The notes beneath the pieces were generated by a model. The model worked only from the letters and a program-made list of their open reading frames with translations. It ran no database searches and had not been told where the DNA came from. Positions 32,341 through 41,671 of a stretch of DNA of 64,000 nucleotides are shown here, piece after piece. The first letter of the stretch is position 1. Each line of letters opens with the position of its first letter. This DNA is from Pseudomonas sp. WN033 (GTDB taxonomy: Bacteria; Pseudomonadota; Gammaproteobacteria; Pseudomonadales; Pseudomonadaceae): the NCBI GenBank assembly GCA_002287035.1, contig NSKG01000003.1:186001-250000 (forward strand), read 5' to 3'. The position numbers and the translations under genes were made by a program.

Positions 32341-33276
32341 ATGCTCCCCCATGCTCTTCGTCGTGGCCTGTCTGTGACTGGCCTGTTGCTGGCCACCAGC
32401 TTTTCAGCCGCCGCTCTGGCCAATGAAACCGTCACCATCCAGCACAGCAGTGGCGAGACTGAAGTCCCGGTCAACCCGCAAAAAGCCGTGGTCATCGACT
32501 GGTCGACCCTGGATACCCTGCAGCAACTGGGCGTAACCGTGCAGGGCACGCCAAGCAACACTGCCCCCGAACTGCTTAAGCAATACCGTGACGGTGATTT
32601 CATCCGTGCCGGCAGTCTGTTCGAGCCGGATCTGGAAGTGCTGCAGAGCACTCAGCCGGATCTGATTATTACCGGACGTCGGGCACAGGGGCAGTATGCC
32701 GAAGTGGCCAAGTTCGGTCCGACCATCGATGTGACTCCCGATCCCAAGGACCTGCTTGGCAGCCTGGAGCGCAACACCCGACTGCTGGGCCAGATCTATG
32801 CCCGGGAAGCCGAAGCCGAGGCGCTGATTTCCAAGCTTGAGGCGTCGGTCCAGGAGCTGCGCAAACTGACCGCTGAGCAGGGTAATGGTCTGCTGGTACT
32901 GACCACCGGCGGGCGCATGGCGGCCTTCGGCAGTGGCACCCGCTTCGGCATGATCCACGATGTGTTCGGTTTGCCGCCGGCGGCCGACAATCTGCAGGTT
33001 GGTCGTCATGGGCACTCGGTATCGTTTGAGTTTCTGCTCGAAGCCAATCCGGACTGGTTGTTCGTCATGGACCGTGATGCCGCCATCGGTCGTGAGGGTG
33101 TCGCCGCGGCCCAGTTGATGGACAACGAGTTGGTCAAGGCCACCACTGCCGGGCAGAAAGGCCAGATCGTCTATCTGGATCCGGTCAGCTGGTACCTGCT
33201 CGACAACAGCGGTATCGGAGTCATGCAGACCAGTGTCGAAACCCTGATCGAAGCCTTTTCTGCCGCCAATCGTTAA
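32341..33276 (+). CDS. periplasmic substrate-binding protein of an iron-siderophore ABC importer
   Basis: 311 residues with a type I signal peptide (LSVTGLLLATSFSAAALA, cleaved before NETV); there is no lipobox. The mature protein is a class III binding protein resembling the CeuE/YclQ/VctP group: VTIQHSSGETEVPVNPQKAVVIDWSTLDTLQQLGV, LEVLQSTQPDLIITGRR, GNGLLVLTTGGRMAAFGSGTRFGMIHDVFGLPPA and NPDWLFVMDRD. That group binds ferric catecholate or carboxylate siderophores; the ligand here cannot be told from sequence. The start is set by AAGGAA. First of four genes in order binding protein, two permeases, ATPase. Confidence 0.85.
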   Translation: MLPHALRRGLSVTGLLLATSFSAAALANETVTIQHSSGETEVPVNPQKAVVIDWSTLDTLQQLGVTVQGTPSNTAPELLKQYRDGDFIRAGSLFEPDLEVLQSTQPDLIITGRRAQGQYAEVAKFGPTIDVTPDPKDLLGSLERNTRLLGQIYAREAEAEALISKLEASVQELRKLTAEQGNGLLVLTTGGRMAAFGSGTRFGMIHDVFGLPPAADNLQVGRHGHSVSFEFLLEANPDWLFVMDRDAAIGREGVAAAQLMDNELVKATTAGQKGQIVYLDPVSWYLLDNSGIGVMQTSVETLIEAFSAANR

Positions 33277-33288
33277 GACCCTGCCTTG

Positions 33289-34299
33289 ATGTCCGGTTCA
33301 GAACTAACCCCACGCGGAGCCTCGGCTCCGCGCGTTACTGTATGGCTGATCATCCTGCTGGCGCTGGTGGTTGGGCTGGCGCTATGGAGCCTGAACGTCG
33401 GCGCCAGCCGCATGAGCCTGCTCAATGTGCTGACCGGCGATCCGGATGATCGGCTGTCGAAAATCCTCTTCGCCAGCCGCCTGCCACGTACCCTGGCCTT
33501 GCTGCTGGCCGGTTCGGCTCTGGCGGTAGCCGGGCTGATTCTGCAGATGATGGCGCGCAACCGCCTGGTTGAACCATCCACCGTCGGCACCATGGAAGCG
33601 GCCGCGCTGGGCCTGCTGGTGCTGGCCTGGCTGGCGCCGGGGGCTTCGCTGCCACTGCGCTTTGCGCTGGTCAGTGTGTTTGCGTTGGGCGGCACACTGA
33701 TCTTTCTGGCCGTACTGCGGCGCATTGCCCTGCGCTCGGCGCTGATCGTACCGCTGGTGGGGCTGGTACTGGCCGGGGTGATTGCCGCCGCCGGGGCGCT
33801 GCTGGCTCAACAACTGGATCTGAGCCAGTCACTCCGGGCCTGGAACAGTGGCGATTTTTCCGCCGTGCTGCGCGGTCGTTATGAGCTGTTGTGGCTGGCT
33901 GCCGGTCTGACCGTGGTCGCCATGCTGGCCGCTGATCGCTTTACCGTGATCGGCCTAGGCAAGGACTTTGCCACTAACGTCGGGGTCAACTATGGCCGGC
34001 TGATGCTGCTTGGCTTGCTGCTGGTGGCGATGATTTCCGCCAGCGTGGTGGTCGTGGTGGGTGCCATTCCCTTTATCGGTCTGGTGGCGCCCAATCTGGT
34101 GCGCTGGCTCTGTGGTGATCAGTTGCGCCGCAGCATTCCGCTAGTGGCTTTGCTGGGTGCTGCCTTGTTGCTGGCGGCCGATCTGGCCGGGAGGCTGATC
34201 ATTCACCCGTTCGAGGTCCCGTCGTCCGGCTTGCTGGCCGTGACCGGCTGCCTGGTGTTCATGGTGATTCTGATTCGGGGGCGCAAGCAATGGGCCTGA
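33289..34299 (+). CDS. FecCD-type iron-siderophore ABC permease, first subunit
   Basis: 336 residues with 9-10 hydrophobic helices, of the BtuC/FecCD family. LFASRLPRTLALLLAGSALAVAGLILQMMARNRLVEPSTVGTMEAA is the usual first cytoplasmic loop. GAIPFIGLVAPNLVRWLCGDQLRRSIPL contains the coupling-helix region contacting the ATPase. It resembles YclN/CeuB. It follows the binding-protein gene by 12 bases and overlaps the second permease by 10. The ribosome site is weak. Confidence 0.9.
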   Translation: MSGSELTPRGASAPRVTVWLIILLALVVGLALWSLNVGASRMSLLNVLTGDPDDRLSKILFASRLPRTLALLLAGSALAVAGLILQMMARNRLVEPSTVGTMEAAALGLLVLAWLAPGASLPLRFALVSVFALGGTLIFLAVLRRIALRSALIVPLVGLVLAGVIAAAGALLAQQLDLSQSLRAWNSGDFSAVLRGRYELLWLAAGLTVVAMLAADRFTVIGLGKDFATNVGVNYGRLMLLGLLLVAMISASVVVVVGAIPFIGLVAPNLVRWLCGDQLRRSIPLVALLGAALLLAADLAGRLIIHPFEVPSSGLLAVTGCLVFMVILIRGRKQWA

Positions 34300-35249
34300 C
34301 CTTGAATCCTGTCTGGCGACTGAGTCTGCTGGCACTGCTGGCGGCGTTCTGCGCTGTGGGCTTTATGACTCTGCGGGTGCAGACCGACTGGGCCTTTATC
34401 CTCGAATACCGAGGCCCGCGTCTGCTGGCCATGCTGCTGGTGGCCTGGGCCATTGGCCTGTCGACCGTGCTGTTCCAAAGCATTACCCAGAACCGCGTGC
34501 TGACCCCGGCATTGCTCGGCTTCGACGTGCTGTTCCTGTTGGTGCAGGTAGTGGTACTGCTGATCTGGGGCGCGGCCCAGTGGCAGGGGCTGGCCTTGCC
34601 ACTGCGTTTTGGCCTGGAAGTGCTGGCCGTGGTGCTGCTGGCGCTGTTGATTTTTCGTCTGCTGTTCAGCGGCGCGGTACGCAGCCTGCATCTGCTGATC
34701 CTGATCGGCATTCTTGCCGGCATCCTGTTCGGCGAGCTGACCGACCTGCTGCTGCGCATCCTCGACCCCGGTGTGCTGACGATTGACCGCGGCCGCAGCG
34801 CTGCCAGTTTCAACCGCATCAACATCAGTTTGCTGGGGGTGTCGACCGTCTTCGTCGGCGCGGCCAGCCTCTATGTGCTGTGGATCTGGCGCAAGCTCGA
34901 TGTGCTGGCGCTGGGGCGGGATATTGCGGTCAATCTGGGGCTGGATTATCAGCGTTTGGTATTGCGGCTGCTGGTGGTAATTGCCGTGCTGGTGGCGGCG
35001 GCCACCGCACTGGTCGGTCCCACCCTGTTCTTCGGCCTGCTGGTGGCCAACCTTGCCTATGTGCTGATGGGCACTCAACAGCATCGCTGGACCCTGCCGG
35101 CCAGTGTCTGTGTCGGGGTGATCTGTCTGGTCGGCGGTCAGTTGCTGCTGGAGCATGTGCTGGCCTCCAGCCTGCCGCTGTCGCGGGTTGTCGAACTGGC
35201 CGGTGGCCTGTTGTTTATCGCCCTGTTACTGCGCGGAGTGCGCCAATGA
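34290..35249 (+). CDS. FecCD-type iron-siderophore ABC permease, second subunit
   Basis: 319 residues with about nine transmembrane helices, resembling YclO/CeuC. EYRGPRLLAMLLVAWAIGLSTVLFQSITQNRVLTPALLGFDVLFLL is the conserved RxPR...NPL-like block, here with TQNRVLTP. VGPTLFFGLLVANLAYVLMGTQQHRWTLP is the coupling region. It pairs with the upstream permease as a heterodimer, and its stop overlaps the ATPase start by four bases. Confidence 0.9.
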   Translation: MGLTLNPVWRLSLLALLAAFCAVGFMTLRVQTDWAFILEYRGPRLLAMLLVAWAIGLSTVLFQSITQNRVLTPALLGFDVLFLLVQVVVLLIWGAAQWQGLALPLRFGLEVLAVVLLALLIFRLLFSGAVRSLHLLILIGILAGILFGELTDLLLRILDPGVLTIDRGRSAASFNRINISLLGVSTVFVGAASLYVLWIWRKLDVLALGRDIAVNLGLDYQRLVLRLLVVIAVLVAAATALVGPTLFFGLLVANLAYVLMGTQQHRWTLPASVCVGVICLVGGQLLLEHVLASSLPLSRVVELAGGLLFIALLLRGVRQ

Positions 35250-36004
35250 TTGAAACCCACGAACTCAGCAAGCGCTATGGCGATCAACTGGTGGTCGACA
35301 ACGTCAGCCTGCAGATTCCCAAGGGCGGTTTTACCGCCATCATCGGCCCCAACGGCGCCGGCAAGTCGACCCTGCTGTCGATGATCAGCCGATTGTTGCC
35401 AATGTCTGCCGGGCGGGTACTGATCGACGAGCTGGATGTGGTGCGCACCCCCGGCGCCGAGCTGGCGCGCAAGCTGTCGATCCTGCGCCAGCACAACCAG
35501 ACCACCATGCGCCTGAGTGTGCGCGACCTGGTCGCCTTCGGCCGCTTCCCTCATTCGGGCGGGCGCTTGAGCGCCATTGATCAGCAGAAGATCGATGAAG
35601 CCATCGACTACCTGCGCCTTACTCCGCTGCAGCACAAGGCTATCGATGAACTGTCCGGTGGTCAGCGCCAGCGGGCCTACGTCGCCATGGTCATGTGCCA
35701 GGACACCGACTATGTGCTGCTGGATGAGCCGTTGAACAACATCGACATGCGCCACGCCGTCGACATGATGCAACTGCTGCGCAGCGCCGCCGATGACAAG
35801 GGCAAAACCGTGGTGGTGGTTCTGCACGACATCAACTTCGCCTCCTGCTACGCCGATCACATCATCGCCATGCAAGCCGGCAAACTCGCCTGCCAAGGCC
35901 GCCCGGACGAGCTGATTCAGGATGCCGTGCTGCGCGATCTGTACCAGATGGATATTCGGGTGCATGAGATCGAGGGGCGCAGGATTTGTACCTATTATCG
36001 GTGA
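35246..36004 (+). CDS. iron-siderophore ABC importer ATP-binding subunit
   Basis: 252-residue ABC ATPase resembling YclP/CeuD. Walker A AIIGPNGAGKSTLLSMI, Q-loop LRQHNQTTMRLSVRDLVAFGRFPHSGG, signature LSGGQRQRAYVAMVM, Walker B YVLLDEPLNNID and the switch His in VVLHDINFASCYAD are all present, so it should be active. Last gene of the importer. No TonB receptor, reductase or siderophore-synthesis gene lies nearby in this window. Confidence 0.93.
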   Translation: MIETHELSKRYGDQLVVDNVSLQIPKGGFTAIIGPNGAGKSTLLSMISRLLPMSAGRVLIDELDVVRTPGAELARKLSILRQHNQTTMRLSVRDLVAFGRFPHSGGRLSAIDQQKIDEAIDYLRLTPLQHKAIDELSGGQRQRAYVAMVMCQDTDYVLLDEPLNNIDMRHAVDMMQLLRSAADDKGKTVVVVLHDINFASCYADHIIAMQAGKLACQGRPDELIQDAVLRDLYQMDIRVHEIEGRRICTYYR

Positions 36005-36070
36005 CGGGGGATGGGGGCGGGTGCGGTTGAGTGGTCGGCTTAGGCGCGGCGTAGCCGGGTGGCTGGGCTG

Positions 36071-36976
36071 TCAGCCGGTGCTTTCATTTCGATAGGCCAG
36101 CGCCTCCAGCAACAACCAATCCCTGAACGCCTGCAGCGTGGCGGACTCGGCCTTGCGTTCGGGGATGGTCAGGTAGTAGGCGTTATCGCTGTCGAAGCTA
36201 TGAGCGCGGGGGTTGATCAGTTTGCCGCTGGCCAGTTCGTCGCGGATCAGGAACGGTGGGATCAGGGCAACGCCCATGCCGTGCATGGCGGCCTGGGCGA
36301 GCATGGAGAACAGTTCCAGGCGAGTGCCGTTGAGGTCGTGTTCGACGCGCATGCCGAGCGAGGCGAACCATTGGCGCCAGGCGTAGGGGCGGGTGGTTTG
36401 TTGCAGCAGGGGTAGCTGGGCAATCTGTTCGGGTGTCAATGCGGTTGCAGGTGCGATCAATGCGGGACTGCACACCGGCACCGGCGATTCGTGCATGAGA
36501 AAGTGCACCTCGGTACCCGACCAGTCGCCGTCGCCAAAGTAGATGGCAGCGTCGAATTCGGTGTCGGCGAACAGAAAGGGCCGGGTGCGGTTGGTCAGGT
36601 TGACCGTGACGTGCGGATGTTGCACAAGAAAGCCGTTCAGTCGCGGCAGTAGCCATTGCGTGGCGAAGGTCGGTACTGTGGCCAGTTCCAGGGTCGCGGT
36701 ACCCTGGTTGCCCATCACCGACAGGGTGTCGCGCTCGACCGCATCTAGCCGGTTGGCGATGCGCCGACTGTAGGTCTGGCCGGTCTCGGTCAGCTTCACT
36801 CCGCGCCGTGTGCGGCGGAACAATTGCACGTCGAGAAACTCTTCCAGATTGGCGATCTGCCGGCACACCGCGCTTTGCGTCAGTGACAGTTCCTCGGCGG
36901 CCTTGGTGAAGCTTTCATGGCGGGCGGCGGATTCGAAACAGATCAGGGCCTGGGTCGGGGGGATCTTGCGGCGCAT
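36071..36976 (-). CDS. gcdR: LysR family regulator of glutarate catabolism
   Basis: 301 residues. N-terminal winged helix-turn-helix: PTQALICFESAARHESFTKAAEELSLTQSAVCRQIANLEEFLDVQLFRR; substrate-binding domain after about residue 90. It is divergent from gcdH, the arrangement known in P. aeruginosa and P. putida, where GcdR activates gcdHG when glutarate is present. The 169-base gap should hold its sites; I could not pick a convincing T-N11-A box by eye. Confidence 0.88.
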   Translation of the reverse strand: MRRKIPPTQALICFESAARHESFTKAAEELSLTQSAVCRQIANLEEFLDVQLFRRTRRGVKLTETGQTYSRRIANRLDAVERDTLSVMGNQGTATLELATVPTFATQWLLPRLNGFLVQHPHVTVNLTNRTRPFLFADTEFDAAIYFGDGDWSGTEVHFLMHESPVPVCSPALIAPATALTPEQIAQLPLLQQTTRPYAWRQWFASLGMRVEHDLNGTRLELFSMLAQAAMHGMGVALIPPFLIRDELASGKLINPRAHSFDSDNAYYLTIPERKAESATLQAFRDWLLLEALAYRNESTG

Positions 36977-37145
36977 GGGTATCCTTCGGCTTTCTGTCGG
37001 CGGCTAACGGCTTTCGGAGTTCCAATCTAGCACAGGTGTCTGCAAAAAACGCGTTTGCCTGCCGGTGCGCACGGGTCTAGGCTTAATCCACTTGAACAGC
37101 GCCCGTTGTGGGTGCGTGATTGCCTAACCGATTGACGGAGTTCCC

Positions 37146-38327
37146 ATGGCCGCTAAAGCACAATTCAACTGGATCGACCCGCTGCTGCTGGATCAGCAAC
37201 TGACTGAAGAAGAGCGCATGGTGCGTGATTCCGCTGCGCAGTACTGCCAGGACAAGCTGATGCCGCGGGTGCTCAACTCGTTCCGCAATGAAGAGACCGA
37301 TGTGGCGATCTTCCGCGAGATGGGTGAGCTGGGCCTGCTGGGTGCGACCATTCCCACCGAGTACGGCGGCAGCGGTCTGAACTATGTCTGTTACGGCCTG
37401 ATCGCCCGTGAAGTGGAGCGGGTCGATTCCGGCTACCGCTCGATGATGAGCGTGCAGTCGTCGCTGGTGATGGTGCCGATCAACGAGTTCGGCAGTGAGG
37501 AGCAGAAGCGCAAGTACCTGCCCAAGCTGGCCAGTGGTGAGTGGATCGGCTGCTTCGGTCTGACCGAGCCTAATCACGGTTCCGATCCGGGTTCGATGGT
37601 GACCCGCGCACGCAAGGTTGACGGCGGCTACCGCCTCAAGGGCGCGAAGATGTGGATCACCAACAGCCCGATTGCCGATGTGTTCGTGGTCTGGGCCAAA
37701 ACCGAAGACGACGTGATTCGCGGCTTCATTCTGGAGAAGGGCTGGGAAGGTCTGAGCGCGCCGGCGATCAAGGGCAAGGTCGGTCTGCGTACCTCGATCA
37801 CCGGTGAAATCGTGATGGACGACGTGTTCGTGCCGGAAGAGAACCTGCTGCCGCATGTCACCGGGTTGAAAGGGCCCTTCACCTGCCTGAACTCGGCGCG
37901 TTACGGTATTTCCTGGGGCGCGCTGGGTGCGGCCGAATTCTGCTGGCACACCGCCCGTCAGTACACTCTGGACCGTACCCAGTTCGGTCGCCCGCTGGCG
38001 CAGACCCAGTTGATCCAGAAGAAGCTGGCCGACATGCAGACCGAAATCACTCTGGCGCTGCAGGGCTGCCTGCGTCTGGGCCGGATGAAGGATGAAGGTA
38101 CGGCAGCGGTGGAAATCACCTCGATCATGAAGCGCAACTCCTGCGGCAAGTCGCTGGATATCGCCCGCGTTGCTCGCGACATGCTCGGTGGCAACGGCAT
38201 TTCCGATGAGTACGGGGTGATCCGCCACGTGGTCAACCTGGAAGTGGTCAACACCTACGAAGGGACTCATGACGTCCATGCGCTGATTCTGGGCCGGGCG
38301 CAGACGGGCCTTCAGGCGTTTTTCTGA
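37146..38327 (+). CDS. gcdH: glutaryl-CoA dehydrogenase
   Basis: FAD enzyme that oxidises and decarboxylates glutaryl-CoA to crotonyl-CoA in lysine, tryptophan and glutarate breakdown. 393 residues, acyl-CoA dehydrogenase fold. [21 protein letters not shown] and [18 protein letters not shown] bind FAD and substrate. The catalytic Glu (about residue 372) is in [48 protein letters not shown] has the Arg typical of glutaryl-CoA enzymes. gcdG lies downstream past a repeat. Confidence 0.97.
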   Translation: MAAKAQFNWIDPLLLDQQLTEEERMVRDSAAQYCQDKLMPRVLNSFRNEETDVAIFREMGELGLLGATIPTEYGGSGLNYVCYGLIAREVERVDSGYRSMMSVQSSLVMVPINEFGSEEQKRKYLPKLASGEWIGCFGLTEPNHGSDPGSMVTRARKVDGGYRLKGAKMWITNSPIADVFVVWAKTEDDVIRGFILEKGWEGLSAPAIKGKVGLRTSITGEIVMDDVFVPEENLLPHVTGLKGPFTCLNSARYGISWGALGAAEFCWHTARQYTLDRTQFGRPLAQTQLIQKKLADMQTEITLALQGCLRLGRMKDEGTAAVEITSIMKRNSCGKSLDIARVARDMLGGNGISDEYGVIRHVVNLEVVNTYEGTHDVHALILGRAQTGLQAFF

Positions 38328-38343
38328 AGTAACCCAGGCTGGC

Positions 38344-38446
38344 TGTCATTGCGAGGGCCTTTGGCCCGTGGCAATCCATGGGTTGCTCGATACTGAATGG
38401 ATTGCTGCGTCGGCGGATGGCCGCCCCCTGCTCCTCGCAATGACGT
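38344..38446. repeat. GTCATTGCGA-type inverted repeat pair between gcdH and gcdG
   Basis: A plus copy (GTCATTGCGAGGGCC...GTGGCAATCC, 38344-38377) and a minus copy (GGATTGCTGCG...CTCCTCGCAATGACG, about 38399-38446) face each other and fill most of the 161-base gap. A transcript could fold the two copies together, which may separate gcdH and gcdG expression. Confidence 0.7.
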
Positions 38447-38488
38447 TTACAGGATATGTCCAGCCGGCTATCCGCCTTGGAGGCAAAT

Positions 38489-39670
38489 ATGCCAGGTGCT
38501 CTGTCTGGTTTGAAAGTGCTTGATCTGTCCCGTGTGCTGGCCGGCCCCTGGGCTGGGCAGATGCTGGCGGATCTGGGTGCCGATGTGGTCAAGGTCGAAC
38601 GCCCTGGTTCGGGTGATGATACCCGCGCCTGGGGGCCACCCTATCTCAAGGGCGCCGACGGGCGCGATACCTCTGAAGCGGCCTACTTCCTCTGTGCCAA
38701 CCGCAATAAACGCTCGATCGCCATCGACTTCACCCAGCCCGAAGGTCAGCAGCAGGTGCGTGAACTGGCGGCCCGGGCCGATGTGCTGATCGAGAACTTC
38801 AAGGTCGGCGGGCTGGCGGCCTATGGGCTGGACTATGCCAGTCTGCAGGCACTTAATCCGCGGCTGATCTATTGCTCGGTGACCGGCTTCGGTCAGGATG
38901 GACCTTACGCCAAGCGTGCCGGCTACGACTTCATGATTCAGGGGCTGGGTGGGCTGATGAGCGTAACCGGGCGGGCGGATGGCGAGCAGGGTGCAGGTCC
39001 GGTCAAGGTCGGGGTGGCGTTGACCGATGTGTTGACCGGTCTGTATGCCAGCAATGCGATCCTTGCCGCGTTGGCCGAGCGTGAGCGCAGTGGTCTGGGC
39101 CAGCATATCGATCTGGCGCTGCTGGATGTGCAGGTTGCCTGCCTGGCCAATCAGGCACTGAACTATCTGACCACCGGCCAGCCGCCCCGGCGCTTGGGTA
39201 ATGCGCACCCGAATATCGTGCCATATCAGGATTTTCCTACCGCCGATGGCGATTTTATTCTCACCGTGGGCAACGACGGTCAGTTCCGCAAGTTCTGTGA
39301 AGTAGCCGGGCATCCGGAGTGGGCCGAAGATCCGCGTTTTGTCAGCAATGCTGCGCGAGTGGCGCATCGGGCCGAACTGATCCCGTTGATTCGCCAGGTT
39401 ACGGTGTTTCGCACTACTGCTGAGTGGGTGGCGCTGCTGGAGCAGGCCGGGGTGCCCTGTGGGCCGATCAACGATCTGGCGGCGGTGTTTGCCGATCCGC
39501 AGGTGCAGGCCCGACAGTTGAAGGTCACGCTGGAACACCCGTTGGCCGGGCAGGTCGATCTGGTGGCCAATCCGATTCGGCTGTCGCGTACTCCGGCCGA
39601 GTACCGGGCCGCGCCGCCGTTGCTGGGGCAGCACACGCGTGAGGTGCTGGCTGACTGGCTGGGAGCGTAG
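38489..39670 (+). CDS. gcdG: succinyl-CoA:glutarate CoA-transferase (class III CoA-transferase)
   Basis: Activates glutarate to glutaryl-CoA using succinyl-CoA, feeding GcdH. 393 residues from MPGALSGLKVLDLSRVLAGPWAGQMLADLGADVVKVERPG, set by TTGGAGG at 38477. CoA-transferase III motifs: AYFLCANRNKRSIAIDF, DVLIENFKVGGLAAYGLDY (catalytic Asp expected downstream at GYDFMIQGLGGLM), and RLGNAHPNIVPYQ. An upstream in-frame ATG would run into the repeat. Confidence 0.93.
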   Translation: MPGALSGLKVLDLSRVLAGPWAGQMLADLGADVVKVERPGSGDDTRAWGPPYLKGADGRDTSEAAYFLCANRNKRSIAIDFTQPEGQQQVRELAARADVLIENFKVGGLAAYGLDYASLQALNPRLIYCSVTGFGQDGPYAKRAGYDFMIQGLGGLMSVTGRADGEQGAGPVKVGVALTDVLTGLYASNAILAALAERERSGLGQHIDLALLDVQVACLANQALNYLTTGQPPRRLGNAHPNIVPYQDFPTADGDFILTVGNDGQFRKFCEVAGHPEWAEDPRFVSNAARVAHRAELIPLIRQVTVFRTTAEWVALLEQAGVPCGPINDLAAVFADPQVQARQLKVTLEHPLAGQVDLVANPIRLSRTPAEYRAAPPLLGQHTREVLADWLGA

Positions 39671-39758
39671 GGTGTCCGGGGCTTGATTGTCTTGCTCAAG
39701 GCTTGCAGCGGGAGCAGGTGCTCCCGCTTCCCAAGAGGGGGCTGATCCAGTCTCCTCG

Positions 39759-40550
39759 TTAGGCCGAGGGTACCAGCAGTACCGGCTGGCGGCAGGCGCG
39801 GGCGATGTTTTCGGCGGTGCTGCCGAGCATCAGTTCGGCAATTGGCGTACTGCCGCGCTTGCCGACGATCACCAGTGCGGCTCGTTCATCCTGGGACAGG
39901 TCGGCAATCTCACGGCTGGCAGTACCTTTCAGGCGCCGCGCGGCAACATGCGGGTAGCGTCTGGTCAGGTCGTTGAGCACATGCTGAGCGGCTTCGGCGT
40001 CGTCATGCTCATCCGAGTCAACCCACACCGCCAGGCCGTGCCCGCCTTGTTTCATGAAGGCTTCAAAACAGTTCTGAGCGTTGCGGTTGGCTGTGGAGCC
40101 GTCGGTGGCGAACAGAATGGGAGCGTCGGGTTCGACCACGGCACCGTCACTGGAGAGCATCAATAGCGGCAGGCGGGTCATGCGTGCCAGGTTCATGGCG
40201 ATATTGCCGAGAAAGAACTCGCGGCCACTGGAATGGCTCTTATTTAGGGTGATGATGCCGTTGGCCTTGAGCTTGCGCGCAGCTTCCAGCACCTCCGAGG
40301 CGGCGAATCCACGTCTGACTTCGTAGTCGACGCTAATACCCAGGTCTTTGCCTAGCTGGGCGGACAAGGCCTTGAGGCGCGACTCGGCCGAGGCGCCGCT
40401 GCCTTCGATATGCGGGCGCTTGTGAGTTTCGACCACGTAGACCAGCGTCAGGTGCTGCAGACCCAGCAGCGGCTTGATCGCTGGCAGGTGGTCAAGGGTT
40501 TTGTTCCAGTCGGCGGAGTAATCTACGCTGAGGATGCAGTGTGCAAGCAT
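39759..40550 (-). CDS. tandem universal stress protein (UspA family)
   Basis: 263 residues with two Usp domains (about 1-135 and 140-263). The second ends with the ATP-binding signature GKRGSTPIAELMLGSTAENIARACRQPVLLVP; the first has a degenerate version (NKSHSSGREFFLGNIAMNLARMTRLPLLML). The second should bind ATP. It lies between gcdG and lldR with no obvious partner. Members of this group respond to anaerobic or energy stress in pseudomonads; its own role is not determined. Confidence 0.88.
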   Translation of the reverse strand: MLAHCILSVDYSADWNKTLDHLPAIKPLLGLQHLTLVYVVETHKRPHIEGSGASAESRLKALSAQLGKDLGISVDYEVRRGFAASEVLEAARKLKANGIITLNKSHSSGREFFLGNIAMNLARMTRLPLLMLSSDGAVVEPDAPILFATDGSTANRNAQNCFEAFMKQGGHGLAVWVDSDEHDDAEAAQHVLNDLTRRYPHVAARRLKGTASREIADLSQDERAALVIVGKRGSTPIAELMLGSTAENIARACRQPVLLVPSA

Positions 40551-40683
40551 TGCCGTTCTCCTTGTACTGATTGTTCCAGGCTTGTCAGGCAGTGTTGCAG
40601 CCTGCTTTGTACTTGCCCATGACCTGGGTCAAGCATCAAGCCGGTTTGGTCGTTGTAATCAGTTTAGACAACGCTGTGGCTTG

Positions 40684-41460
40684 TCAGCCCTTTAGTGGCT
40701 TTTCCCGGCGCTGGGCTCTGGCCCGGCGCTGCTGCTCTTCACGGCGCTCAGCTAGTACGGTCTGCACGTAACCGATGTGCCGGCTGGCACAGGCGCGGGC
40801 ATCATCCGCACGCCGTTCGATGATTGCCTCGAACAGTTCCTGATGCTGCTGCATCAACATTTGCCGGGTTTCCGGGCGCAGTTCGTACATGCCGCCAATA
40901 TTGGTCACCACATTACGCTTGAGCAGATCGAACAGGCCGCGAATGGTATGCAGCAGGATCATGTTGTGGCTGGCTTCGGCAATCGCCAGATGAAAGCGCG
41001 CATCGGCGGCGCCTTCCTCGGCGCGGCTGGCCTTGCTGTCTGGGGCATAACAGCTTTGCAGGGCTTCATAGGCACTGCGCAGATGCTGCTGGTCAACTTC
41101 GGTGGCGCGCTGGGCGGCGTAGTAGGCGCAGTCCGCTTCCAGGGTATGACGAAACTCCAGCAGGTCGCGCTGGGCTTCCGGGCGGCCTTCCAGCAGTGCC
41201 AACAAAGGATCGCTGAAGCTGGAGCCGAGCGAGTCGCTGACATAGTTGCCGCCACCCTGGCGGCTGATCAGCAGACCCTTGGCAACCAGTTTTTGAATGG
41301 CTTCACGCAGCGAAGGGCGTGACACGCCGAACTGCTCGGCCAGTACCCGCTCGGCCGGTAGTCGCTGTCCCGGCGTCAGTGCGCCTTCCAGGATCATGGC
41401 TTCCAGTTGTTCGACGATAGTGTCTGCCAGACGCCGCTGGCGAATCTGTCCAATTTCCAT
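40684..41460 (-). CDS. lldR: GntR (FadR subfamily) lactate-responsive repressor LldR
   Basis: 258 residues. N-terminal winged helix: LADTIVEQLEAMILEGALTPGQRLPAERVLAEQFGVSRPSLREAIQKLVAKGLL; C-terminal FCD ligand domain with the metal-binding residues expected in DARFHLAIAEASHN and HQELFEAIIERRADDARACASRHI. In P. aeruginosa LldR represses lldPDE and is released by L- or D-lactate. It is divergent from lldP with three matching operator palindromes in the 211-base gap. Confidence 0.94.
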   Translation of the reverse strand: MEIGQIRQRRLADTIVEQLEAMILEGALTPGQRLPAERVLAEQFGVSRPSLREAIQKLVAKGLLISRQGGGNYVSDSLGSSFSDPLLALLEGRPEAQRDLLEFRHTLEADCAYYAAQRATEVDQQHLRSAYEALQSCYAPDSKASRAEEGAADARFHLAIAEASHNMILLHTIRGLFDLLKRNVVTNIGGMYELRPETRQMLMQQHQELFEAIIERRADDARACASRHIGYVQTVLAERREEQQRRARAQRREKPLKG

Positions 41461-41478
41461 GTTTTAGCTCGATAATTT

Positions 41479-41493
41479 ATTGGTCATACCAAT
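41479..41493. promoter_or_regulatory. LldR-type operator, site 1
   Basis: ATTGGTCATACCAAT, a perfect hyphenated palindrome 18 bases from the lldR start codon, suited to autorepression. Confidence 0.75.
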
Positions 41494-41542
41494 TTTGGAA
41501 TTATGCCTTGGTGCGCTTCAAGGATAAAGCTGCTGATTACAA

Positions 41543-41553
41543 TGGTTATACCA
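41543..41553. promoter_or_regulatory. LldR-type operator, site 2 (weaker)
   Basis: TGGTTATACCA, with the outer positions (A upstream, A downstream) less symmetric. Its centre is 62 bases from site 1. Confidence 0.6.
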
Positions 41554-41619
41554 AAGTCTAAGAGCCAGTAATTGACTGTGGGTCGGTTGCTGCCATACCC
41601 TGAACAGCGTTTATTGTAA

Positions 41620-41634
41620 ATTGGTATTACCAAT
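41620..41634. promoter_or_regulatory. LldR-type operator, site 3
   Basis: ATTGGTATTACCAAT, a perfect palindrome 37 bases before the lldP start; centre 79 bases from site 2. A possible -35 TTGACT (41572-41577) lies between sites 2 and 3, so an operator lies on either side of the likely promoter. Confidence 0.75.
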
Positions 41635-41671
41635 TGGGCAAATCCATTCACAACAATCACTGGAGCCCCCT

